DNA of 64,000 bases from an uncultured Clostridia bacterium (GTDB lineage: Bacteria > Bacillota > Clostridia > Oscillospirales > Ruminococcaceae): assembly GCA_947624555.1 (NCBI GenBank), contig CANQKW010000004.1, positions 1 through 64,000 of the forward strand, read 5' to 3'. The notes beneath the pieces are model-generated. The model ran no database searches. It saw only the letters and a program-made list of their open reading frames with translations, and had not been told where the DNA came from. Each line of letters opens with the position of its first letter. Position 1 is the stretch's first letter. This document shows, piece by piece, positions 45,538 through 54,120 of the stretch. Made by a program: the position numbers and the translations under genes.

Positions 45538-47539
45538 TTTTTTCCTGAAATATTTTCGCTACAAGCTTTCGGTAAGCAAGACCTTGCCGATACTCAGCGC
45601 CATACTCGGTCTGCTGTCCTTTGTGCAGCTCTCGGCGGTAATTCTCGTAAAAGCGTCGGGCGTATATGATTTTGGTTGGCGATACGAATATTTTACGTAC
45701 TCAACGACAATTTTTTGCATAGCTTTGGTGATAATGTCGTTCTACACGATATTAACAGCGTTAACGAGCTTTGATTTCTTCCTTTGCAAGCACAGGACGG
45801 ATATGCTGGGAAGTCTGCCCTTAACTCACAGTATGCGCTTTTGGGGAGATTTTATTTCGGGATATGCGATAAGCGTTCTGCCGTTTTTCTTGCTGTCGGC
45901 AATATCTGTCCCGATAGTATCGGCAGCAGCGGACTTTTTACAATCGCAGTTTTTTGTCAAATACTACTTTTATGTAGTAATAACAGTGTTTTTTGCTCTT
46001 ACTTTACTGTATGTAATAGGAGCGGCGGCTGCTTCGATATGCGGAAAAAGGTCGGGTGCTGCCGCCTGTGCAATAATTCTCATAATTGCGTCGATATACC
46101 TTATACCCTGTATCGCAGGTTTTTTCACAAACAGCATAACGGGATACAATAACCAAGCCCTCTATGATAATTCCATAGGTCTTACGCCTTCGCCTTTGGT
46201 CGCTTTCAATACTGTCAAGGGTTTTTTTGAAAAATTTCTGCCGATAGATTCCAACACAGACTATGATGCTGTTTACCTTGAGAATATTTCCGCAGTTTAC
46301 GCCGCAAAAATGCCGAATATGTTAATATGGATTCTTGAAACGATTTTTCTTGCTGCGGGGGCATTTTTCCTCACAAAATTCAGAAAAACAGAACGCACGA
46401 GAAACGTTTTCGGGCACAAATACGGATATTATGCCGTATTATTCGGCACGGTCTTTATTGCGGAGAGTATGATTTTCGGTTCATTTTTCGGCTTAATGAC
46501 TGTTTCTTTTTCTGTAAATTTTTCCGAGCGACTTATCTCATCGGCAATATTATGTACCGTGATATTTCTGGCATTTGAAATTTCAATGCGCCGAGGCCGG
46601 AAGAATTTCGCAAAGGGTGCGGCGGTTTATGCAGGTTCTTTTGCGGTAATTTCGGGCTTTATGCTTATAATCGACTGCACAGGCACATTCGGATTGAAAT
46701 ATAAACTGCCCGAATTAAACGATATAGAATATGTCGAAACAATCGGTATCAGATACACCGAAAGCGAGGATATTGAGCAGTTCCGCAAAAATCACGCCGA
46801 ACTTCTGGAGGAATACGGAAATAAACTTACCACAGGCGGAATTGCGTTTGAATATAAGCTGAAAGACGGCACAAGCTTTATCAGGAGCTACACTCCGCAG
46901 TACAGACTTATAAGCGACGGAGGCGAATACGAGAAATGCAGCGACGCAATAGACAGAGTTATAACCAATGTCGGCAGCTATAAATCAAAAAACAGCCAGA
47001 AAATCCTGTCCGAAGGATATACGGAATGTACCGTATGGCTTAAAGACGTTTTCGGCGGTATTACCATAAAACCCGAAAAGATAAATGAATTTTTAAAGGT
47101 GTTTACCGACGAATATAAAAGCGCCGGGGACGCAAAATCAATCGGTAATATAGATCTTAGAAAAAACGTTGTAAATGCGGATTTTTTCTCTTTAAATGAA
47201 AATTACACCAAGACCCTTGAATTTATAAAAGACAAGCGCAACGTCATTGTTCCCGAAATCGACGAGGAAACGGTTTGCTACAGAATTTATTTTTACCGAA
47301 GCGATTACGATAAAGTCAACTACAACCTTTACATTCGCAAAAAAGACCTTGAAAACGAAAAAGTCAAAGAGCTTATCTCGCTGCTTGTCGAAGAAGATGA
47401 AATCAGCGGAAAAATCGCAGATAATATTGTTGCTGAAAAAAACGACTCAACAGGTCAAATGTATGTGCTTGCTGAAAATCTTGAAAAAATTAACAGACTG
47501 GCAAGGGAGATAATTGCCGAAAAGCTGTTTGAAAGCTGA
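45512..47539 (+). CDS. second ABC-2-type permease paralogous to the first
   Basis: Same layout and shared motif (SFDFFLCKHRTDMLGSLPLTHSMRFWGDFISG vs SFDFYNRHARIDMIGSLPLNYRERFFGDFLSG). Confidence 0.75.
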   Translation: MIKPNSTADFFLKYFRYKLSVSKTLPILSAILGLLSFVQLSAVILVKASGVYDFGWRYEYFTYSTTIFCIALVIMSFYTILTALTSFDFFLCKHRTDMLGSLPLTHSMRFWGDFISGYAISVLPFFLLSAISVPIVSAAADFLQSQFFVKYYFYVVITVFFALTLLYVIGAAAASICGKRSGAAACAIILIIASIYLIPCIAGFFTNSITGYNNQALYDNSIGLTPSPLVAFNTVKGFFEKFLPIDSNTDYDAVYLENISAVYAAKMPNMLIWILETIFLAAGAFFLTKFRKTERTRNVFGHKYGYYAVLFGTVFIAESMIFGSFFGLMTVSFSVNFSERLISSAILCTVIFLAFEISMRRGRKNFAKGAAVYAGSFAVISGFMLIIDCTGTFGLKYKLPELNDIEYVETIGIRYTESEDIEQFRKNHAELLEEYGNKLTTGGIAFEYKLKDGTSFIRSYTPQYRLISDGGEYEKCSDAIDRVITNVGSYKSKNSQKILSEGYTECTVWLKDVFGGITIKPEKINEFLKVFTDEYKSAGDAKSIGNIDLRKNVVNADFFSLNENYTKTLEFIKDKRNVIVPEIDEETVCYRIYFYRSDYDKVNYNLYIRKKDLENEKVKELISLLVEEDEISGKIADNIVAEKNDSTGQMYVLAENLEKINRLAREIIAEKLFES

Positions 47540-47562
47540 CCTTCCGTTTCACCTTTTATATA

Positions 47563-47592
47563 CCCGCACTTTTAAAAGTGCGGGACTTTTTT
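47563..47592 (+). terminator. terminator of ABC operon
   Basis: CCCGCACTTTTAAAAGTGCGGG + ACTTTTTT. Confidence 0.85.
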
Positions 47593-47962
47593 ATGCTTTT
47601 TTTGCGTCTTTGGCAGGGTTTGCCGAAAACAGCTCTCTAAGCCCGAAAGCTATCAAAAACAGCGCAAAAAGCTTTCTCAGCAAGTCGTTTGCGATAAGAT
47701 TTGAACCCACCGTGCCGATTATCGCCCCCAATATGCCGCCGAACAGCATTTTCTTTACAAGCGTTTTATTGACAAGATGATTTTTCAGATGTAAAATCAA
47801 CGCTATAAACGCTATCGGTAGGAAAAAAAGCACGTTTATCCCCTGCGCCGATTTCTGTCCGACGTTTTCAAAAAGAGTCAGCCAGACTACCAGAATAAAT
47901 CCGCCGCCTAACCCCATTGACGCAAGTATTCCCGTTAAAAAACCGATTATTGCCTCTGTCAT
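47591..47962 (-). CDS. half-size TauE/SafE (TSUP) membrane protein B
   Basis: FLTGILASMGLGGGFILVVWLT, 4-TM-like pattern, 123 aa. Confidence 0.78.
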   Translation of the reverse strand: MTEAIIGFLTGILASMGLGGGFILVVWLTLFENVGQKSAQGINVLFFLPIAFIALILHLKNHLVNKTLVKKMLFGGILGAIIGTVGSNLIANDLLRKLFALFLIAFGLRELFSANPAKDAKKA

Positions 47963-48300
47963 ACAAACAATATCCTCACAGCCGCCGCGATTATTATGCC
48001 GCCGAATATCCTTTTAAGCCAGACGGATTTTATCTTTTTCAGGAAAAAAGCGCCGCAAAGCGCTCCTGCTATGCCGTACGGTATATATTTCAGCGCTCCC
48101 GAAAAGTCAAGATTTCCCGAAAAACCGTAAGACACCGCTGTCACCAAAGTCAATGCAAATATAAAAGCCACAGAAGTTGCGTGCGCCTCGTTCGTTTCAC
48201 AGCCTTCCTTTTCAAGAACAGGTACGGCAAGAACTCCGCCGCCGCTGCCGAAAAAGCCGTTTAAAAAGCCGCAGAGCGTTCCTTCCCAGAAATTCTTCAT
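47959..48300 (-). CDS. half-size TauE/SafE (TSUP) membrane protein A
   Basis: LCGFLNGFFGSGGGVLAVPVLEKEGCETNEAHATSVAFIF, 113 aa; ATGA overlap with the next gene. Confidence 0.8.
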   Translation of the reverse strand: MKNFWEGTLCGFLNGFFGSGGGVLAVPVLEKEGCETNEAHATSVAFIFALTLVTAVSYGFSGNLDFSGALKYIPYGIAGALCGAFFLKKIKSVWLKRIFGGIIIAAAVRILFV

Positions 48301-48368
48301 AAAATCACCTCGGAATTAGTTTGCTCCGATAGTTTTCTTTAATTCGCAAAAAAAATTGATTTTTGTCG

Positions 48369-48397
48369 TTGACAGAAACGCTCAATTATGATACAAT
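48369..48397 (+). promoter_or_regulatory. ilvBN promoter
   Basis: TTGACA-17-TACAAT. Confidence 0.7.
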
Positions 48398-48505
48398 AGT
48401 AATGTAATTCGCCGTATGGCAAAGGAACTGCACGAAGATAAATACGTTTTCGGGTATAAATAATACGATACAATATAAAGCAAAAAAAGAGAGAGGGGTT
48501 TTTAA

Positions 48506-50191
48506 ATGATTTTATCGGGTTCGGATATAATTGTCGAGTGCCTTTTGGAAGAGGGTGCGGATACTGTTTTCGGTTATCCGGGCGGAGCTGTCCTTAATAT
48601 CTACGACAGCCTTTATAAGTACAGCGACAAAATCCGTCACATAATAACCTCGCACGAGCAGGGCGCCTGCCACGCAGCAGACGGATTTGCAAGAGCAACA
48701 GGCAAAACTGGCGTTGTTATCGCCACTTCGGGTCCCGGTGCAACAAATCTCACCACAGGTCTTGCTACGGCTTATATGGACTCAATTCCGCTGGTTGCTA
48801 TCACGGGCAACGTTTCCTGCAATCTGCTGGGTCTGGACAGCTTTCAGGAGGTAGATATTACAGGCGTTACAATGCCGATTACCAAGCATAATTTTATCGT
48901 AAAAAATATTAAAGATCTGGCTTTGACGCTTAAACTTGCATTTAAAATTGCAGGCAGCGGAAGAAAAGGTCCTGTGCTGGTAGATATTCCGAAGGATATT
49001 ACGGCGGCTGAAATCGAATATACTCCGCTCGGAAAGTCTGAACCTGAGCGTTTTGACGACATTTCCGAAAAGGAAATAGAAGAGGCGGCAAAGCTTATCG
49101 CACAGTGCGAACGTCCTTATATTTACGCAGGAGGAGGAGTTATCTCGTCCGACGCCGAAAAAGAGCTTGCAAGGCTCGCAGAGCTTTGCGACGCACCCGT
49201 TTCCTGCTCGCTTATGGGTCAGGGCGCTTTCAATCAGCTTGACAGACGCTATATCGGTATGCTCGGTATGCACGGCACGGTAAAGGCAGCCGCTGCGCTC
49301 AATTCCTGCGATTTATTTATCGGCGTGGGCACACGTTTCTCCGACAGAGTTATAGGCGATCCGAATGTTTTCGGAAAAAATGCAAAAATCATTCATATTG
49401 ATATAGACCCTGCCGAATTTAACAAAAACGTCGAGGTCTACACGACTGTTATGGGAGATGTCAAAACCGCTCTGTCAAGGCTTTGCGATAAAATCTCCCA
49501 AAAGAAAAACGCCTGGACGGACGAAATAATCGCAAAGGATTTCGGCGAGCCTGTTCTTAAGGGCACAGAGGCGTTTCCCGTTACCCCCGAAGCGGTCATA
49601 AGAAAGCTGGACGAGCTTACGGGCGGAGAGGCTGTCATCTCCACGGAGGTCGGTCAAAATCAGATGTGGGCGGCTCAGTATTACCGTTTCAAAAACGCAA
49701 GGAGCTTTGTTTCATCGGGCGGTCTGGGCACTATGGGATTTGGTCTGGGAGCGTCTATCGGCGCTAAAGTCGGCTGCCCCGAAAAAACCGTTGTAAATAT
49801 CGCAGGCGACGGCAGTTTTGCTATGAATTTGAACGAGCTTATCACGGCTTATGCCCATAATATACCGATTATCGAGATGGTTATTAACAACAATGTTCTC
49901 GGAATGGTCCGTCAGTGGCAAAGATTATTCTACAACAAGCATTTCTCGCAGACTACCCTTGATAACCGTCATATAGACTATGTAAAGCTCGGCGAGGCGT
50001 TCGGCATAGAAACTTTTGTTATCGAAAAGAACGAGGATATAGAGCCTGTCCTTAAAAAAGCGCTTGAAATTTCAAAAAGCAAGCCTTGTATGATAGAGGT
50101 AAAAATTGACCGGGATATAAACGTTCTGCCGATGATACCGGCGGGAAAACCCGTAGTTGACCCGATTACTGAAATTGACTTGGAGGCGTGA
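48506..50191 (+). CDS. ilvB: acetolactate synthase large subunit
   Basis: GSDIIVECLLEEGADTVFGYPGGAVLNIYDSL...GDGSFAMNLNELITAYAHNIPI ThDP motif. Confidence 0.96.
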   Translation: MILSGSDIIVECLLEEGADTVFGYPGGAVLNIYDSLYKYSDKIRHIITSHEQGACHAADGFARATGKTGVVIATSGPGATNLTTGLATAYMDSIPLVAITGNVSCNLLGLDSFQEVDITGVTMPITKHNFIVKNIKDLALTLKLAFKIAGSGRKGPVLVDIPKDITAAEIEYTPLGKSEPERFDDISEKEIEEAAKLIAQCERPYIYAGGGVISSDAEKELARLAELCDAPVSCSLMGQGAFNQLDRRYIGMLGMHGTVKAAAALNSCDLFIGVGTRFSDRVIGDPNVFGKNAKIIHIDIDPAEFNKNVEVYTTVMGDVKTALSRLCDKISQKKNAWTDEIIAKDFGEPVLKGTEAFPVTPEAVIRKLDELTGGEAVISTEVGQNQMWAAQYYRFKNARSFVSSGGLGTMGFGLGASIGAKVGCPEKTVVNIAGDGSFAMNLNELITAYAHNIPIIEMVINNNVLGMVRQWQRLFYNKHFSQTTLDNRHIDYVKLGEAFGIETFVIEKNEDIEPVLKKALEISKSKPCMIEVKIDRDINVLPMIPAGKPVVDPITEIDLEA

Positions 50192-50196
50192 TTATA

Positions 50197-50670
50197 ATGG
50201 AACAGGAATATGTACTTTCAGTTAAAGCAAATAACAATAACGGCGTACTTCTGCGTATTTCAGGTCTTTTCAGCAGACGCTGTTTCAATATCACCAGCAT
50301 TAACGCCGCTGAAACGGAAGAGCCTAATATTTCCAGACTTACTATCGTTGTAACGGCGGATTTAAAGGTGCTTAATCAGATAAAAAACCAACTTCTTAAA
50401 CTCTACGACGTGCACGAAGTAAGGATTATGGAGGACGCTGTTAAGCGTGAGCATATCCTTATCAGGGCAGGACGCTCCGAAGAGGACCGTCATAAAATCA
50501 TTGAGATAGCCAATCTCTACCGGGCAAAGCCCGTTGATGTGGGCAAAGACTCCATTATGCTTGAGCTTACGGGAGAACCTCTCAAAATAGACAGTTTTCT
50601 CGACCTGCTTAAACCGTTTGGAATTATCAAAATGGTTCGTTCGGGAATTACCGCACTCGAAAGAGATTAA
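50197..50670 (+). CDS. ilvN: acetolactate synthase small subunit
   Basis: YVLSVKANNNNGVLLRISGLFSRRCFNITSINAAETEEPNISRLTIVV ACT domain. Confidence 0.95.
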   Translation: MEQEYVLSVKANNNNGVLLRISGLFSRRCFNITSINAAETEEPNISRLTIVVTADLKVLNQIKNQLLKLYDVHEVRIMEDAVKREHILIRAGRSEEDRHKIIEIANLYRAKPVDVGKDSIMLELTGEPLKIDSFLDLLKPFGIIKMVRSGITALERD

Positions 50671-50672
50671 AA

Positions 50673-50707
50673 AAGGGCTGTGCTTTGATTTGCACAGCCC
50701 TTATTTT
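50673..50707. terminator. bidirectional terminator ilvN/marR
   Basis: AAGGGCTGTGC-TTTGATT-TGCACAGCCCTT-ATTTT. Confidence 0.8.
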
Positions 50708-51164
50708 ACTTTAGTACGTCCGTTAAATTCAACCGCATTTTTTCTATCCAGACATTCAACGTTTTAAGCTCTTTTTCGCTTATGCCCTTGAATAAGATTT
50801 TTTCGGATTTTTCAAGAATATCAACGACCTTTGAATACATCTTTCTTCCCTTTTCGGTCAAAGAAACGTGCGTTTCACGGCGGTCGCCGTCATTCTTTGA
50901 ACGGGTAACTATCCCGTCGCGTTCCATATTTCTCAATGTAATGCTTATTGTCGGCGGTTTCTGACCCGTAATCCTGACAAGCTCAAGCTGCGTCAGACTC
51001 TCGTTATCTATCAGCGGTTTCAGAATATATCTGTAGGAATATCTCATTCCTATTTTTTCCATTTCCGAATTTATCAATTCTCCGTACAGATAAGAGGCTT
51101 CATTGAAATTTAGCAATGTAGGGTTTCCGTTATGAGTGATAAAATTATTGTTTGCAGCCCTCAT
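50706..51164 (-). CDS. MarR-family transcriptional regulator
   Basis: LTQLELVRITGQKPPTISITLRNMERDGIVTRSKNDGDRRETHVSLTEKGRKMYSKV. Confidence 0.92.
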   Translation of the reverse strand: MRAANNNFITHNGNPTLLNFNEASYLYGELINSEMEKIGMRYSYRYILKPLIDNESLTQLELVRITGQKPPTISITLRNMERDGIVTRSKNDGDRRETHVSLTEKGRKMYSKVVDILEKSEKILFKGISEKELKTLNVWIEKMRLNLTDVLK

Positions 51165-51426
51165 AATATTAATCCTTTCAAAAACTTTCGGCAATATGCC
51201 GAAAAAAACCAAAACTACTTTATTATATTATACCCGATATAATTTTAATGTCAAGGGAAATTTGCCGAAAAAGGCATTATAAACGTAAATTTTGTAAATT
51301 ATCATCAATAATTATTTTTGGAAACTATAATGTATTTTTTCCCCTTGACTTGACAAACAGTCGAAAAAAGATTAAAATAAGCATAATGACGGAAATTTAC
51401 CTTATTTTAAATCATTTTTTTACTTT

Positions 51427-51456
51427 AATATTATGTAACTGCTGTTACATAATATT
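51427..51456. repeat. 13-bp perfect inverted repeat upstream of YkgJ-family gene
   Basis: AATATTATGTAAC-TGCT-GTTACATAATATT. Confidence 0.8.
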
Positions 51457-51498
51457 GGTAAAAAAGACGAAAGAAAACCATTATGGGGGAAAATTTTT

Positions 51499-51972
51499 AT
51501 GTTAAGAAATATTTTATCGGAAAATCAGTGCGGAAAATGCCGTGTTTGCTGCGGTTTTGTTGAGAGCGACAAGTGGGAAATACCGCTGATTTTCAGGGAA
51601 TTTAAGGAAGAAATCGAGCAGAAATTAGGTATTTCTTTAAAAAAACAGGGAAACGAATATGTTATGCCGATGGAATTTGACGGAGAAAATGTGGTATTCT
51701 GCCCTGCTCTCTCCGAAAACGGCTGCACTCTCGGAGAGCTGAAACCGTTTGACTGTGCGATCTGGCCTTTTCGGGTAAATTCCCTCAAAGATCTTCTTGT
51801 GATAACGGTATCACCCGTCTGCAAAAGCGTGTCGGACCTGCCGCTAAGTAGGCTGTGTGAGTTTCTCCGTGAGGACGGCTTTGCCGAAAAGCTGTTCGCT
51901 GCCGCAGAATGTCACCCGGATATGATAAAGCCCTATATCGGCGGTTATCCGATTCTTCTTGTAAAAGAATAA
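51499..51972 (+). CDS. YkgJ-family cysteine-cluster protein
   Basis: CGKCRVCCGF...CPALSENGCTLGELKPFDCAIWPFRV. Confidence 0.85.
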   Translation: MLRNILSENQCGKCRVCCGFVESDKWEIPLIFREFKEEIEQKLGISLKKQGNEYVMPMEFDGENVVFCPALSENGCTLGELKPFDCAIWPFRVNSLKDLLVITVSPVCKSVSDLPLSRLCEFLREDGFAEKLFAAAECHPDMIKPYIGGYPILLVKE

Positions 51973-51996
51973 CAGCCTTACCGGGAGAATTATTTA

Positions 51997-52025
51997 TTGA
52001 CAAAACTACAGAAAAATGATATAAT
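51997..52025 (+). promoter_or_regulatory. promoter for the HisRS-like gene cluster
   Basis: TTGACA-17-TATAAT. Confidence 0.75.
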
Positions 52026-52080
52026 GAGAGAAAATATGGCAGATGTGCGGCATCTGTCCCGAATATGAAAGGATCTTGCA

Positions 52081-53292
52081 ATGAAAATAAAGTGCGTTAA
52101 AGGAACACGCGACTACCTCCCCGAAGAGGCGGAGCTGCGCGAAAACATTCGGAATACTATTTTTGAAATTTACCGCAGAAACGGGTTTTCTGCAATTATG
52201 ACGCCTGCCGTTGAGGACGCCGAAAATCTCGACAAGAGCGACGGCGGCGACAATCTCAACCTTATTTTCAGGATTTTAAAGCGGGGAGAAAAGCTCCAAA
52301 GCGCACTTTCAAGCGGCGGAGAGCTTTGCGACCTGGGTCTTAGATATGACCTTACTCTTCCCTTGACAAGATATTTTGCGGCTAACCGGCAAAATCTCAC
52401 CATGCCGTTCAAGGCAATTCAAATGGACAAGGTATACCGTGCGGAAAATCCTCAAAAGGGGCGTTTGCGTGAGTTTATGCAGTGCGATATAGACGTTATC
52501 GGCGACCCTTCGCCCGAATGTGAGATCGAGCTTATCGCAGTCACGGCAAAGGCGCTAAAGGCACTTGATATTGGCGATTTTACCGTGAGAATAAATGACA
52601 GGACAGTACTTAACGCAATGCTTTCAAGCTGCGGATTTGCACAAGAACAGCTCTCCTCCGTATGCGTAAGCTTTGATAAACTGGATAAAATTGGCGAAAA
52701 TGGCGTTGTCGGGGAGCTTTGCGAAAAGGGTTTTGACCAAAAAGCAGTCGATAAGTTCGCCGATATTTTAAAGCAATTGCCGCTTGACATTGACAAAGTG
52801 AGTGAAATCGTCGGCGAGGACGCCACAGAACGTCTGTCGGGGATTATTTCGGCAAGCAAACAGATAGCAGACGGCAAATACGGCATTGAATTTGACATTT
52901 CGCTGGTCAGAGGACAAGGCTATTATACGGGAACGGTTTTCGAGGTGCGCAGCGAAAACTTCGGCAGTTCTGTTGCAGGCGGCGGAAGATACGATAAGCT
53001 TATCGGCAAGTTTTTGGGAGAGGACATTCCTGCGTGCGGCTTTTCAATAGGCTTTGAGAGGATTTTCAGCATTCTTTCCGATATGAAACGCAAAACCTCC
53101 GAAAGAGAAAAAATAGCTGTTCTTTATGAGGAGAATTTTCTTCAGGCTTATCAGAAGGCAGACGAACTTCGCAGTCAGTACGACGTTGCTCTCTTTAAAA
53201 AGCCGAAGAAGATGAAGGCTTTTCTGGACAGGCTTCAGGCAGGAGGATATATCGGTTTTTCTTATGAGGACGGAAATATCAGGACTTTCTGA
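52081..53292 (+). CDS. histidyl-tRNA synthetase-like class II protein (HisS/HisZ family, short C-terminal region)
   Basis: KGTRDYLPEEAELRENIRNTIFEIYRRNGFSAIMTPAVEDAENL...LRYDLTLPLTRYFA...VRGQGYYTGTVFEV...GGGRYDKLIGKF. Confidence 0.82.
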   Translation: MKIKCVKGTRDYLPEEAELRENIRNTIFEIYRRNGFSAIMTPAVEDAENLDKSDGGDNLNLIFRILKRGEKLQSALSSGGELCDLGLRYDLTLPLTRYFAANRQNLTMPFKAIQMDKVYRAENPQKGRLREFMQCDIDVIGDPSPECEIELIAVTAKALKALDIGDFTVRINDRTVLNAMLSSCGFAQEQLSSVCVSFDKLDKIGENGVVGELCEKGFDQKAVDKFADILKQLPLDIDKVSEIVGEDATERLSGIISASKQIADGKYGIEFDISLVRGQGYYTGTVFEVRSENFGSSVAGGGRYDKLIGKFLGEDIPACGFSIGFERIFSILSDMKRKTSEREKIAVLYEENFLQAYQKADELRSQYDVALFKKPKKMKAFLDRLQAGGYIGFSYEDGNIRTF

Positions 53293-53318
53293 TATTGCGA
53301 AAAGAAAACGAGGGAACT

Positions 53319-54119
53319 ATGTATAAAGCTTTAATTTTATGCAAGGCTTATTCGGACGGAAAAAAAGTTGGCAGCGACGGTATCTACACGGCAGCGGCAC
53401 TTTCAAGGTTGGGCATTTCAACATCTGTTTCCTCAAAAATTGATGAAAATTTTTCGGAAACTATCCGTGAAATGCTGATAAAAAACGGCATCGACGACAG
53501 CTTTGTTTCCGCAGACGAAGAAGAATGCTTTGCTTTTTCTCCCGAAGATTTTGACGTTATTTTTATAACGGGCAGATTTGTCATAGAAAACGAAAACTGC
53601 TTTAATTTTGCAAAAAAGCTCTGCGCCGAATGCAGAAAACTTGAAATACCTGTGGTTTTCGACCCGGGCAGCGACTGCGGTAAGGACGGTTTCAATGTCA
53701 TTGAGGAAATCGCCGTGCACTCAGAGGTGTTTGTTCCCTCTGCAAAGGACGCAGCTGTTCTGTTTGGAGAGTCTGAGCCCGAAAAAATTGCGGAATTATT
53801 TCGCTCGTACGGCGGAAATAAGATAGTTGTTACTCTCGGAAAAGCGGGCGCTTTCTATAAAAGCAACGTGGAAAGCGGCACGACGCCTACTTTCCGTGCG
53901 GAAAAGGTGGTTGACCTCACGGGAGCAGGCGACGCTTTCGCAGCAGGTCTTATCAGCGGAATTGTCGAGAAAATCCCTCTCGGAGAGGCTGTTGTAAGAG
54001 CAAATGCCTGCGGCTGCTGTGCTATTCAGAGCGAGGGATTCAGTTTCCCCGATTATCAGGAGCTGAGGGAATATATGCTTACTCACAGATTTGTGGTAGA
54101 AGGCTGCAAGGATTATTGA
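53319..54119 (+). CDS. PfkB-family sugar kinase
   Basis: VDLTGAGDAFAAGLISGI PfkB signature; SDCGKDGFNVIEEIAVHSEVFVPSAKDAAVLFG. Confidence 0.88.
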   Translation: MYKALILCKAYSDGKKVGSDGIYTAAALSRLGISTSVSSKIDENFSETIREMLIKNGIDDSFVSADEEECFAFSPEDFDVIFITGRFVIENENCFNFAKKLCAECRKLEIPVVFDPGSDCGKDGFNVIEEIAVHSEVFVPSAKDAAVLFGESEPEKIAELFRSYGGNKIVVTLGKAGAFYKSNVESGTTPTFRAEKVVDLTGAGDAFAAGLISGIVEKIPLGEAVVRANACGCCAIQSEGFSFPDYQELREYMLTHRFVVEGCKDY

Positions 54120-54120
54120 T

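Noticed and set aside
48398-48505. T-box or leader-peptide attenuator before ilvBN
   Set aside because: No specifier/T-box motif, no terminator hairpin and no Leu/Val/Ile-rich leader ORF seen.
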